Positions 28,299 through 37,901 of a stretch of 64,000 bases of DNA are shown piece after piece (the first letter of the stretch is position 1; each line of letters starts with the position of its first letter). Source of the stretch: Planktophila turicensis (GTDB taxonomy: Bacteria; Actinomycetota; Actinomycetes; Nanopelagicales; Nanopelagicaceae); the NCBI GenBank assembly GCA_965234405.1, contig OZ248346.1. One strand, written 5' to 3'. Both the position numbers and the translations under genes were made by a program. The notes beneath the pieces were generated by a model. It was not told where the DNA came from. It did no database searches and saw nothing but the letters and a program-made list of their open reading frames with translations.

Positions 28299-29656
28299 TA
28301 CTTCTCTTCCTTTGCGAATTTCTTATGAAGAATAGTGCGAGCCTCGCCAGCTGTCACCACAGAACCAGTAATTAAAATTCCAATAGTGTCTTCGCTCAAG
28401 GGGCGGATTGAATCCTTGATTGCCTTATCGATTGCCTCGGTAAGTGAGTCCGCTGAGAAGACTCGGTCGATTCCAAATATTTCAGCGGCAATGGTTTCGA
28501 GCTCGTTGACCTTCATGGCGCGTGGTGATGAATTCGCAGTAACGATAATTGAATCCATGACCTGTTCCAGCTCGAGCAGAATGCCGCGGACATCCTTATC
28601 CCCCATGGGAGCGAAGACTCCGATCACATCATCGAAGGTGAATTCGTTTTGAATCGTATCGGCGAGTGCTGATGCGCCATGTGGGTTATGGGCTGCATCC
28701 AAAATTATTGTTGGATCGCGATGCACAACTTCGCAGCGACCGGGTGATGTCACATTTGCAAAGCCAGCACGAACTGCTTCGATATCAAGTTCTTGATCAC
28801 CGAAGAACGCTTCAACTGCTACTAAGGCTGCGGCTGCATTTGATGCCTGGTGCTTTCCATGAAGTGGAATGAAGATATCGGTGTACACATCTTTTGCGCC
28901 TTGAATCGCAAGTAGCTGACCGCCCACAGCGATTGAACGTGAAATTACAGAGTACTCAATGCCTTCTCGAGCAACATCGGCGCCAACAAGTGCTGCTTGC
29001 TTAAGAAGTTCAACAGCGCACTCAGGCTCTTGCTGTGCAAGAACTACAAAGCCACCTTCTTTAATGATTCCAGCCTTGGTCTGGGCTATCTCAGTAAGAG
29101 TTTCGCCAAGATATTCAGTGTGGTCAAGGCCAATCGGCATGATCACTGAAACATCGGCATCGACAACGTTTGTCGCATCCCACAGCCCGCCCATGCCAAC
29201 TTCGATGACACCAACGTCGATTGGGTGCTCAGCAAAGGCGGCAAATGCAAGTGCGGTGATTGCTTCGAAGAACGAGATTGGATGTTCGAACTTTGTATCC
29301 ATCAAATCAAGGTATGCCGAAATATCGTTGAAAGAGAAGATAAGCGCTTTGGCATCAATTGGTTGAGTATTAATTGCAATTCGTTCGAGATAGCTTTCAA
29401 GATGGGGGCTAGTAAAGCGACCAGTACGAAGACCCATCTCAAAAAGCAATGAATCAATCATGCGTGATGTCGTGGTCTTACCGTTTGTTCCACCAATATG
29501 AATTGTTGGGTAAGTAAGTTGTGGTGAACCCAAAATATCTACGAGGGCTGAAATGCGCTCGAGCGTTGGTTCGATACGCGTTTCTGGCCAGCGCGCTAGT
29601 AGCGCCTGTTCGATGGCATCAATGCGTGCTTGATCTTCAGGTGAAATATGTGTCAT
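28298..29656 (-). CDS. folC: Bifunctional folylpolyglutamate/dihydrofolate synthase
   Basis: ATP-dependent ligase adding glutamate to folates, and possibly to dihydropteroate. The 452 aa are Mur-ligase-like with P-loop IHIGGTNGKTTTSRM and the C-terminal domain beginning around ILDAAHNPHGASAL. It starts immediately after the valS stop, so it is co-transcribed with valS. Confidence 0.94.
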   Translation of the reverse strand: MTHISPEDQARIDAIEQALLARWPETRIEPTLERISALVDILGSPQLTYPTIHIGGTNGKTTTSRMIDSLLFEMGLRTGRFTSPHLESYLERIAINTQPIDAKALIFSFNDISAYLDLMDTKFEHPISFFEAITALAFAAFAEHPIDVGVIEVGMGGLWDATNVVDADVSVIMPIGLDHTEYLGETLTEIAQTKAGIIKEGGFVVLAQQEPECAVELLKQAALVGADVAREGIEYSVISRSIAVGGQLLAIQGAKDVYTDIFIPLHGKHQASNAAAALVAVEAFFGDQELDIEAVRAGFANVTSPGRCEVVHRDPTIILDAAHNPHGASALADTIQNEFTFDDVIGVFAPMGDKDVRGILLELEQVMDSIIVTANSSPRAMKVNELETIAAEIFGIDRVFSADSLTEAIDKAIKDSIRPLSEDTIGILITGSVVTAGEARTILHKKFAKEEK

Positions 29657-32236
29657 TTACTTTAACGCTGCAAGTTGTGCGGTGATGCGCTCGATATCTG
29701 CAGATGTTGCAGCCATGCGCTCTTTAATTTCTGCAACAACGTTTGCAGGAGCTTTTGCCATAAAGCCTTCGTTACTCAACTTCACTTCAGCGGTTTTCAT
29801 ATCCTTCTGCGCTGTAGCAAGATCTTTTTCAAGACGTGCACGTTCTGCAACGACATCGACAGTTCCTGATAGATCGAGTTCAACCTTCATGGATCCGATT
29901 TCAACAGATGCACTTGGCGTGAATTCAGTAAGTTCGAGCTTGAGCAGAAATGCCATCGCACCTGAATATGCAGTCACATCGGCAGGGGCGATGATGCGGC
30001 CAGGAATTTTCTGTGATGGCTTTACGCCTTGATCGTTACGGAAGCGACGTACTTCGGTAATGATCTTCTGGAGTTCGCCAACAAGTGCTTCTGACTTCTT
30101 ATTGATGTGAGATGGATCAGCGACTGGCCAGGCAGCGGTGACAAGGGTTTCTCCCCCAGTCAACGTGGTCCACATAGTTTCAGTAATAAATGGCATCACT
30201 GGGTGGAGCAATCGGAAGAGGGTGTCAAGAACATGGCCCAAGACGCGCTGTGATGCTGCTGCATTTCCGGATGCGAATGCTTCCTTAGAAAGTTCGAGGT
30301 ACCAGTCGCAGAGATCATCCCAAGCAAAGTGGTAGATAGATTCGCAAGCGCGAGCAAATTCATAATTTTCAATCAGCGATGTGTATTCCGCCGTTGTTTC
30401 AGCAAGGCGAGAAAGTACCCACTTATCAATATCTGAAAGTGTCTCAGTTGCAGGCAGCGGTCCATCGATTGTTGCACCGTTCATCATTGCAAAACGAGTT
30501 GCGTTCCAGAGCTTGGTTGCAAAGTTACGAGAACCCGCAATCCAATCTTCAGCCAGCGCCTGATCCTTGCCTGGGTTAGAACCGCGAGCCAGAGTAAAGC
30601 GAAGCGCATCAGCGCCGTACTTATCGATAAATTCAAGTGGGTCTACAACGTTGCCGCGAGACTTAGACATCTTCTTGCCAAACTGATCGCGCACAAGTCC
30701 GTGCAGAACGATTGTGTGGAACGGTGGAACACCATCCATTGCAAAGAGACCGAAGAGCATCATGCGCGCTACCCAGAAGAACAAGATGTCATAACCAGTT
30801 ACAAGAACGCTGGTTGGGTAGAACTTCTTTACATCTGCTGTGTTGTTCGGCCAACCAAGTGTTGAGAATGGCCAGAGCGCAGATGAGAACCAGGTATCGA
30901 GAACATCAGGATCTTGTGTGTAACCAGCTGGTGCTGTTTCGCCAGGGCCAACAACGATAACCTCATCGTTAGGTCCGTACCAAACAGGAATGCGGTGACC
31001 CCACCACAACTGACGTGAAATACACCAGTCGTGCATGTTGTCGACCCACTCGAAGTAACGTGGTGAAAGTTCTGCTGGTTCAATCTTTACGCGACCATCG
31101 CGAACAGCATCTCCTGCTGCCTTTGCAAGTGGTGCAACTTTGACGAACCATTGCTTTGAAAGACGTGGTTCAACAGTTGTATTGCAACGTGAGCAGTGCC
31201 CAACTGCGTGAATGTATGGGCGCTTTTCTGCGACTACGCGACCCATCTCTTTAAGCTTTGCAACGACAGCAACGCGAGCCTCGAAGCGATCCATGCCATC
31301 GAATTCTGTTCCTGTGCCATCCATGATGCCGTGTTCGTTCATGATGACAACAAAAGGAACGTTATGGCGCATAGCCATTTCAAAGTCATTTGGGTCGTGA
31401 GCCGCTGTGACCTTTACAGCGCCCGTTCCGAAATCTGGGTCTACAAGTTCGTCAGCAATGATTGGAATCATGCGGTTAACAAGAGGCAGGAGAACTTCAG
31501 TGCCGATCATGTGCTTATAGCGAGGATCGTCTGGGTGAACAGCGACCGCGCCATCGCCCATCATTGTTTCGGCGCGAGTTGTGGCAACAACAATGCTCTG
31601 CTCGCCTTCGCCGTAACGAACTGAAACAAATTCGCCTGCATCATCTTGGTGTTCTACTTCAATATCTGAAAGTGCTGTTAAGCAACGTGGGCACCAGTTG
31701 GTGATGCGCTCGGCGCGATAGATAAGACCTTGATCAAAGAGCTTCTTAAAGATTGTGAGAACTGCTTGCGAAAGATTGTCATCCATTGTGAATGCTTCAC
31801 GAGACCAGTCAACAGAATCTCCGAGACGCTTCATCTGTCCAAGGATTTGTCCGCCTGATTCAGCTTTCCATTCCCAGACTTTCTTTACGAATTCTTCGCG
31901 ACCTAGGTCATGACGTGAAAGACCTTGCACGGCTAATTGTTTTTCAACAACGTTCTGGGTTGCGATGCCTGCGTGGTCCATTCCGGGGAGCCAGAGAGCT
32001 TCGAAACCTTGCATTCGCTTCATGCGAGTTAAGCAATCTTGCAAAGTCTGATCGAGCGCGTGACCGATGTGAAGGTTGCCGGTTACGTTGGGAGGCGGGA
32101 TAACAATCGTGAATGGTTCTTTAGATGAATTTGCATCTGCGGTGAAGTAACCAGCATCGAGCCATTTGGAGTACAGAGGGCCTTCGATATCGCCAGGAAG
32201 AAATGACGACGCGAGTTCGCGCTTTTCGGAGGACAT
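29657..32236 (-). CDS. valS: Valyl-tRNA synthetase
   Basis: Class I synthetase, 859 aa. HIGH motif within PPNVTGNLHIGHALD, editing domain in the middle (TTRAETMMGDGAVAVHP), KMSKS within KKMSKSRGNVVDP, and a C-terminal tRNA-binding coiled coil (about 790-859). TAGACT (32244-32249) seven bases before the ATG and no Shine-Dalgarno predict a leaderless message. It heads valS-folC-DUF4233. Confidence 0.97.
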   Translation of the reverse strand: MSSEKRELASSFLPGDIEGPLYSKWLDAGYFTADANSSKEPFTIVIPPPNVTGNLHIGHALDQTLQDCLTRMKRMQGFEALWLPGMDHAGIATQNVVEKQLAVQGLSRHDLGREEFVKKVWEWKAESGGQILGQMKRLGDSVDWSREAFTMDDNLSQAVLTIFKKLFDQGLIYRAERITNWCPRCLTALSDIEVEHQDDAGEFVSVRYGEGEQSIVVATTRAETMMGDGAVAVHPDDPRYKHMIGTEVLLPLVNRMIPIIADELVDPDFGTGAVKVTAAHDPNDFEMAMRHNVPFVVIMNEHGIMDGTGTEFDGMDRFEARVAVVAKLKEMGRVVAEKRPYIHAVGHCSRCNTTVEPRLSKQWFVKVAPLAKAAGDAVRDGRVKIEPAELSPRYFEWVDNMHDWCISRQLWWGHRIPVWYGPNDEVIVVGPGETAPAGYTQDPDVLDTWFSSALWPFSTLGWPNNTADVKKFYPTSVLVTGYDILFFWVARMMLFGLFAMDGVPPFHTIVLHGLVRDQFGKKMSKSRGNVVDPLEFIDKYGADALRFTLARGSNPGKDQALAEDWIAGSRNFATKLWNATRFAMMNGATIDGPLPATETLSDIDKWVLSRLAETTAEYTSLIENYEFARACESIYHFAWDDLCDWYLELSKEAFASGNAAASQRVLGHVLDTLFRLLHPVMPFITETMWTTLTGGETLVTAAWPVADPSHINKKSEALVGELQKIITEVRRFRNDQGVKPSQKIPGRIIAPADVTAYSGAMAFLLKLELTEFTPSASVEIGSMKVELDLSGTVDVVAERARLEKDLATAQKDMKTAEVKLSNEGFMAKAPANVVAEIKERMAATSADIERITAQLAALK

Positions 32237-32273
32237 GGTGCGGAGTCTAACTGAACAAGAAGGCGCGAACTAA

Positions 32274-33572
32274 CTAGGCGCTTTTCTCCTCAGAAGACTT
32301 GTCGCGACGTGATGCGCGCTTTGGAATATCACCTGTGCGAGGCACCAAAGTTGGAGCTGCATTGGATTCGATGCACTCCTTTTCAATGATGACCTTTGCA
32401 ATATCGGTACGGCTTGGGACGTCATACATAACGCCAAGAAGTGCTGACTCCATGATCGCGCGAAGGCCACGTGCACCAGTGCCGCGATTGAGCGCGAGAT
32501 CTGCAATCGCATCGAGTGCATCTGCTGAGAATTCGAGCTGTACATCATCGAGATCAAAGAGCTTCTGATACTGCTTTACGAGAGCGTTCTTTGGCTCGGT
32601 AAGGATCTGCATGAGTGCAGGCTTATCAAGATTTTCAACGCTAGTTAATACTGGAAGGCGACCAATGAATTCTGGAATCATTCCAAACTTCAAAAGATCT
32701 TCAGGCATAACATCAGCGAAGATATCGCGACGGTTCTTATCCTCTGCAGTCTGAAGTTCTGCACCAAAACCTACGCCTTGTGAACCACTGCGCGCTTCGA
32801 TGATCTTGTCAAGACCAGCAAATGCGCCACCGACAATAAAGAGAACGTTGGTTGTATCAATCTGAATAAATTCTTGGTGTGGGTGCTTACGTCCGCCCTG
32901 TGGTGGAACGGATGCAACTGTTCCTTCAAGAATCTTAAGAAGGGCTTGCTGAACGCCTTCACCCGAAACATCGCGAGTAATTGATGGGTTCTCAGATTTG
33001 CGTGCAACCTTATCGATTTCATCGATGTAGATGATTCCCGTTTCAGCTTTCTTAACATCGTAATCCGCTGCCTGCAGAAGCTTGAGAAGAATGTTTTCAA
33101 CATCTTCACCGACGTAACCTGCTTCGGTGAGCGCCGTTGCATCTGCAATAGCAAAAGGAACGTTGAGCATACGGGCAAGAGTTTGCGCCATCAGAGTCTT
33201 ACCGCAACCAGTTGGACCCAAGAGAAGAATGTTTGACTTTGCTAATTCGATTCCGTCTTCGTTACGTGAGTCGCCAGATTGAACGCGCTTGTAATGGTTG
33301 TAGACGGCGACAGAAAGTGATTTCTTTGCACGGTCTTGACCGATGACATACTGATCGAGGAATTCGAAGATTGCTTGTGGCTTTGGAAGTTCGCTTAATC
33401 CGAGTGAAGTTGCTTCAGAGAGTTCTTCAACGATGATCTCGTTACAGAGCTCGATACATTCGTCGCAGATATAGACGCCAGGTCCGGCGATGAGTTTCTT
33501 AACCTGCTTCTGAGTCTTTCCGCAGAAAGAACATTTGAGGAGGTCATTTGCTTCGCCGATACGTGTGGACAT
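32274..33572 (-). CDS. clpX: ClpX ATPase, specificity subunit of Clp protease
   Basis: AAA+ unfoldase, 432 aa. N-terminal zinc-binding domain with C14, C17, C36 and C39; Walker A GPTGCGKT (119-126), Walker B IIYIDEID; pore loop and sensor motifs follow. It delivers substrates to ClpP1P2 encoded about 1.3 kb upstream. TATTCT (33579-33584) six bases before the ATG, no Shine-Dalgarno: predicted leaderless. Confidence 0.97.
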   Translation of the reverse strand: MSTRIGEANDLLKCSFCGKTQKQVKKLIAGPGVYICDECIELCNEIIVEELSEATSLGLSELPKPQAIFEFLDQYVIGQDRAKKSLSVAVYNHYKRVQSGDSRNEDGIELAKSNILLLGPTGCGKTLMAQTLARMLNVPFAIADATALTEAGYVGEDVENILLKLLQAADYDVKKAETGIIYIDEIDKVARKSENPSITRDVSGEGVQQALLKILEGTVASVPPQGGRKHPHQEFIQIDTTNVLFIVGGAFAGLDKIIEARSGSQGVGFGAELQTAEDKNRRDIFADVMPEDLLKFGMIPEFIGRLPVLTSVENLDKPALMQILTEPKNALVKQYQKLFDLDDVQLEFSADALDAIADLALNRGTGARGLRAIMESALLGVMYDVPSRTDIAKVIIEKECIESNAAPTLVPRTGDIPKRASRRDKSSEEKSA

Positions 33573-33634
33573 GGGTAAAGAATAGTTTTCGAGCCTGCGT
33601 TATGTGGCCTGAATCAGGCTCGACTTTGTTCGCC

Positions 33635-34891
33635 CTAAGAAGAAATTGGATTGCGTGGAGAGTACGGCGGACGCGTTGACTTCATCTCTTTAACTCCGGG
33701 TACCAAGAGAACTACTGCGCAGATAAATAAGTGGAAAACGGCAACGCCGATAAGGAGTTCGCTCTCACCGAAGAGATTGACCATCGGACCGGCAAGTGCC
33801 ATTCCAAGAGGCATCAGCCCAAGTGAACCCATGTAATCAATTGCAAAAACGCGCCCTTGATATTCAGGTGGCACTTCACGTTGCACCTGAGTTGCCCAGA
33901 ATGCTTCCCAAGGACCTACAGAGAATCCGGCGATGAAATATGCAATAAAGATAACGGTCCTGGAATTTGGAAATGCCAGGACTAGCGGTGCGAGTACGAA
34001 GAGTCCCCACACGACAACAGAGACAAGGCCGGGATTCTTTACCTTAGCTTTTATACAAATGACTGCAGAGATTGCACCGCCTGCGCTAAATAGCGCTGCC
34101 GATGTTGCATAAACAGATGCGGTTCCAAAATCTCGCTTTGTGATTACTGGAAGCAGAACATTTTCGACACCTATAACCATCATCAATTGAATTGATGCCA
34201 TAAGGATCATGGCGGCAATCCACTTGTAGTACCAGACAACGCTTAGGCCTTCGCGAATCTCTTCAACAAAAGTCGTCTGTGGATTCTCTGAAGCTACTTT
34301 CGCGCCTTCATTGATGCGAAATAGAAGAGCTGCGCCAACCAGGAAGAAGATTGAGGTCGCGACATACGTTGCATGCGTTCCGAGAGATACAACGATGATT
34401 CCTGCAACGCCTGGTCCTGCAATAGTTGAACCTTTAAATGCAATTCCCTTAACAACATTTCCAGCTGGCAATAAATGATCGGGCAAGATGCTCGGCATAA
34501 TTGCACCAGAAGCGGGCCCACCGAATGCATCACTTATTCCCATTAAGACAACGATGGCACCGAGGATCCACATTGAAATGTTCTCTGGATCAATAAAGAC
34601 GACGATGCTTCCAATGATTGCGCGAAAGCCATCGGAGAGAATCAGGATTGTTTTTCGAGGCAAACGATCAACCCAGACTCCCCCAATAGGAGACATCAGA
34701 ACTCCAGAGAGAACGCGCACCGCGAGGATTAAGCCAAGAGTTGTTGCACTTCCGCCTGCATCAAGAACGGTAACTGCGAGTGCCACAGGGAATGCGGACA
34801 TCGCAATAACAGTCAGAATTCCGGAGATGAGTAGCGCCCGATATGCCGGGAAAGATAAAAGAGCGCCGGGCTCGAAATATTTCTTCAACAT
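33635..34891 (-). CDS. MFS transporter, DHA3-like
   Basis: 418-aa protein with 12 predicted TM segments and MFS motif A (GGVWVDRLPRKT). It resembles the macrolide-efflux/enterobactin-exporter branch. The substrate cannot be read from sequence. It lies between clpX and clpP2 on the same strand. An AAGGAG is 13 bases upstream of the ATG, longer spacing than usual, so the start is slightly uncertain. Confidence 0.82.
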   Translation of the reverse strand: MLKKYFEPGALLSFPAYRALLISGILTVIAMSAFPVALAVTVLDAGGSATTLGLILAVRVLSGVLMSPIGGVWVDRLPRKTILILSDGFRAIIGSIVVFIDPENISMWILGAIVVLMGISDAFGGPASGAIMPSILPDHLLPAGNVVKGIAFKGSTIAGPGVAGIIVVSLGTHATYVATSIFFLVGAALLFRINEGAKVASENPQTTFVEEIREGLSVVWYYKWIAAMILMASIQLMMVIGVENVLLPVITKRDFGTASVYATSAALFSAGGAISAVICIKAKVKNPGLVSVVVWGLFVLAPLVLAFPNSRTVIFIAYFIAGFSVGPWEAFWATQVQREVPPEYQGRVFAIDYMGSLGLMPLGMALAGPMVNLFGESELLIGVAVFHLFICAVVLLVPGVKEMKSTRPPYSPRNPISS

Positions 34892-34920
34892 TTCTAGACC
34901 GACGCTCCTTTAGTAATTAT

Positions 34921-35547
34921 TTACGCGACAGGCTTGGCCTTTCGTGAAGCCATTACCTTATCGATAATTCCGTACTCGACTGCTTCAGCAGCGGTAAGAA
35001 TCTTGTCGCGCTCGATATCTTTTTCAATCTCTTGAACAGTTTTATTCGAGTGCTTTGCAAGCATTGTTTCGAGCAATCCACGCATACGCATGATTTCGCG
35101 CGCCTGGATTTCGATATCAGATGCCTGTCCGCCGCCTTCAGAAGATGGCTGGTGGATAAGGATTCTTGAATGTTCAAGTCCGTAACGCTTGCCCTTTGTG
35201 CCACCCGCAAGGATGATCGCAGCAGCTGATGCTGCCTGTCCGAGACAGATGGTGGTGATGTCAGGGCGAACAAATTGCATAGTGTCATAAATAGCGGTGA
35301 GCGCCGTAAATGATCCACCAGGTGAGTTGATGTAGATCGAGATATCGCGATCTGGATCCATTGATTCGAGAGTCAAGAGCTGTGCCATGACATCGTTTGC
35401 AACAGTGTCATCGATTGGCTGACCCAAGAAGATGATGCGCTCTTCAAATAACTTTGTATAAGGATCGAGGCGCTTGTAGCCGTATGCGGTCTTCTCTTCG
35501 ATTGTTGGAAGAACGTAGCGGTTTGTAATTTCCTGAATGTGCTTCAT
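34921..35547 (-). CDS. clpP2: ATP-dependent Clp protease proteolytic subunit (second paralogue)
   Basis: Serine protease subunit, 208 aa, with nucleophile S107 (GQAASAAA) and H132 (RILIHQP). Actinobacteria typically assemble mixed ClpP1P2 tetradecamers, and this paralogue overlaps clpP1 by one base (TAATG), supporting obligate pairing. It is the downstream gene of the pair. Confidence 0.94.
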   Translation of the reverse strand: MKHIQEITNRYVLPTIEEKTAYGYKRLDPYTKLFEERIIFLGQPIDDTVANDVMAQLLTLESMDPDRDISIYINSPGGSFTALTAIYDTMQFVRPDITTICLGQAASAAAIILAGGTKGKRYGLEHSRILIHQPSSEGGGQASDIEIQAREIMRMRGLLETMLAKHSNKTVQEIEKDIERDKILTAAEAVEYGIIDKVMASRKAKPVA

Positions 35548-36173
35548 TACTTCTTACCTCCCGCAATGCTTGCCTCGTTTGTTGCAATGTGATCGATGAA
35601 TCCGTAATCGAGAGCATCCTTGGCGTTGAACCAGTTGTCGCGATCAGAGTCGGCAATAATCTTTTCAAGTGGCTGACCAGTGTGCTTGGCATTGAGTTCA
35701 GACATTGTCTGCTTTGTAATTGCCATCTGTTCTGCCTGGATACGAATATCAGTTGCTGTACCGCCGATGCCACCAAGTGGTTGGTGCATCAAGATGCGTG
35801 CATGTGGAGTTGCGTAACGCTTTCCTGGAGCACCAGCTGTGAGCAAGAACTGACCCATTGATGCAGCCATTCCCATTGCAACAGTTGCAACATCGTTCTT
35901 GATGTAATGCATGGTGTCGTAGATCGCCATACCTGCAGTGACTGATCCACCAGGTGAGTTGATATAAAGGTAGATATCTTTTTCAGGATCTTCGGCAGCT
36001 AGAAGAAGCATCTGCGCACAAATAGCGTTTGCCATTTCATCGCGTACTTCGCCTGCAAGAAAGATGATGCGTTCGCGGAGCAAACGGCTATAAATCTGAT
36101 CACCTAGTCCCATGAGTTCTGAACCAGCTGAGCGGGCAACGGTTGTGTTGTCCTGTGGGTTATTAAAATCCAC
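35547..36173 (-). CDS. clpP1: ATP-dependent Clp protease proteolytic subunit (first paralogue)
   Basis: Serine protease subunit, 208 aa, with nucleophile S105 (GMAASMGQ) and H130 (RILMHQP). The start is GTG at 36173 with AAGGA six bases upstream. An out-of-frame ATG overlaps this site. About 115 bp separate it from tig, enough for its own promoter. Confidence 0.94.
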   Translation of the reverse strand: MDFNNPQDNTTVARSAGSELMGLGDQIYSRLLRERIIFLAGEVRDEMANAICAQMLLLAAEDPEKDIYLYINSPGGSVTAGMAIYDTMHYIKNDVATVAMGMAASMGQFLLTAGAPGKRYATPHARILMHQPLGGIGGTATDIRIQAEQMAITKQTMSELNAKHTGQPLEKIIADSDRDNWFNAKDALDYGFIDHIATNEASIAGGKK

Positions 36174-36288
36174 GTGTCATCCTTCCGATCGTTTTACTTG
36201 TATTGACCTTAACAATGGCGGCAGCAAAATGCTTCCCAAATTGGTCAGATTGCCTCGAAAAGGCCGGATGTTCGCTTACGGCTAAAGA

Positions 36289-37605
36289 TTATTCAGCGTC
36301 TGAAGCAACTGCTTCGTCTGCAGCCTTGACCTCTGCAGGTTCAGCTGGGCGAAGAGCTTCGAGTTCGACCTTGTTGCCTGATTTATCGACAACAGAGATG
36401 CGAGCAAGAACTGATGCAAGAGCCTTAGCGCGAGTTACTTCAGCAACTACCTGGCTGATCTGTCCTGCCTTTTGAAGTTCTTGTGCAAACTGCTCTGGAC
36501 CCATTCCGTAGCGCTGTGACATGCGGATGAGGTATTCAGTTAATTCGATTTCGTTTACCTGAACATCTTCAGCCTTCACGATTGAGTCGAAGAGGAAATC
36601 AGATTTGATTGATGCACGAACCTGGCCATCTACTTCTGCGCGGTGTTCTGCATCTTCCATACGTCCTTCACCTTCAAGGTGCTCGTTAACTTCGTCGAGG
36701 ACGATGTCATCAGGGACTGGAATATCGAGATCTGCAAGAAGCTTTTCAACGAGAAGGTCGCGAGCTTGTGCGCCTTGCTCCATCTTCTTAACTCGGCTTA
36801 GACGCTCTGTGAAATCAGCACGAAGTTCAGCAACAGTGTCGAACTCAGATGCAAGCTTTGCAAATGAATCATCGAGTGCTGGGAGTTCGCGCTCCTTAAC
36901 AACCTTGAGCTTGATTTCTACATCGCCCTTTTCGTCATCCTTCTGGCCGACGAGCTGAGTTGTAAATACCTTTGTATCTCCTGCGCTCATATCGACAAGT
37001 GCCTCATCGAGGTTATCGATCATTTTATTTGAGCCGACTTCGTATGAAATGTCATTTGCCTTGCCGCCATCTACTTCAGCGCCATCAATACGTGCTGTGA
37101 GATCGACAGTGACAAAGTCGCCTGTCTTAGCTGCGCGTTCGACTGTATGAAGAGTTCCGAAGCGAGCGCGGAGTTCGTCAATCTGCTCATCGATATCAGC
37201 ATCAGATACTTCAACGTTATCGACGGTGATTGTGATCTTTGAGAAATCAGGAAGTGTGACATCTGGGCGAACATTTACTTCGACAGAGAAATCAAGCTTC
37301 TCGTTATCTACGAAATCAATTGCATCAACAGTTGGGCGACCTACGACAAGAACATCGTTCTCGCGAGCTGCAGCTACATAGAAATCTTGAATCGCAGAGC
37401 TGATTGCTTCATCGATTACAGCTTGGCGACCGACGCGCTGATCGATCATAGAGTTAGGAACTTTGCCCTTACGGAATCCTGGAATATTTACTGTTGCAGC
37501 AACTCGCTTGTATGCAGCATCAACATATTGACCCATCTCTGCATAAGGAACATTCACATCTAAACGAACGCGAGTTGGGGAAAGTGTCTCGAGAGTGCTC
37601 TTCAC
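36289..37605 (-). CDS. tig: Trigger factor
   Basis: Ribosome-bound chaperone and peptidyl-prolyl isomerase, 438 aa from GTG 37605 (AAGGAG six bases upstream, N-terminus MKSTLETLSPTRVRL). Ribosome-binding signature GFRKGK in NIPGFRKGKVP, central FKBP-type domain (KTGDFVTVDLTARIDG), C-terminal helical substrate cradle. The frame stays open upstream through tRNA-Pro, but that is not coding. The tail is rich in Ala/Glu. Confidence 0.95.
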   Translation of the reverse strand: MKSTLETLSPTRVRLDVNVPYAEMGQYVDAAYKRVAATVNIPGFRKGKVPNSMIDQRVGRQAVIDEAISSAIQDFYVAAARENDVLVVGRPTVDAIDFVDNEKLDFSVEVNVRPDVTLPDFSKITITVDNVEVSDADIDEQIDELRARFGTLHTVERAAKTGDFVTVDLTARIDGAEVDGGKANDISYEVGSNKMIDNLDEALVDMSAGDTKVFTTQLVGQKDDEKGDVEIKLKVVKERELPALDDSFAKLASEFDTVAELRADFTERLSRVKKMEQGAQARDLLVEKLLADLDIPVPDDIVLDEVNEHLEGEGRMEDAEHRAEVDGQVRASIKSDFLFDSIVKAEDVQVNEIELTEYLIRMSQRYGMGPEQFAQELQKAGQISQVVAEVTRAKALASVLARISVVDKSGNKVELEALRPAEPAEVKAADEAVASDAE

Positions 37606-37672
37606 GAAGTGCTCCTTGTTATGTGCATTGAGATAGCTCCAAAATTTTGGCTTCAGAGCTTTGAAGAAATTC

Positions 37673-37748
37673 TGGTCGGGGCGGGGAGATTCGAACTCCC
37701 GATCTCCTGCTCCCAAAGCAGGCGCGCTAGCCACTACGCTACGCCCCG
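37673..37748 (-). tRNA. tRNA-Pro (anticodon UGG)
   Basis: Cloverleaf on the minus strand: acceptor CGGGGCG / CGCCCCG, anticodon arm CCTGC-TTTGGGA-GCAGG with anticodon TGG, T-arm GGGAGTTCGAATCTCCC, discriminator A and encoded CCA. It lies about 70 bp upstream of tig. Confidence 0.95.
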
Positions 37749-37822
37749 AGGCGCATGCGGAAGTCTAGACGAATTTTTTACTCTCGCTTACACACCCTGT
37801 ACGCTCAGCCTCCGCACCACTC

Positions 37823-37896
37823 GCGGGTGTAGCTCAATGGTAGAGCCCCAGCCTTCCAAGCTGGCCATGCCGGTTCGATCCCGGTCACCCGCTCCA
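37823..37896 (+). tRNA. tRNA-Gly (anticodon UCC)
   Basis: Acceptor GCGGGTG / CACCCGC, anticodon arm CCAGC-CTTCCAA-GCTGG with anticodon TCC, T-arm CCGGTTCGATCCCGG, discriminator T and encoded CCA. Divergent from tRNA-Pro. Confidence 0.95.
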
Positions 37897-37901
37897 GATC
37901 T

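Noticed and set aside
37606..37734. Upstream extension of trigger factor
   Set aside because: The open frame runs through tRNA-Pro; the GTG at 37605 has a good ribosome site and gives the normal N-terminus.
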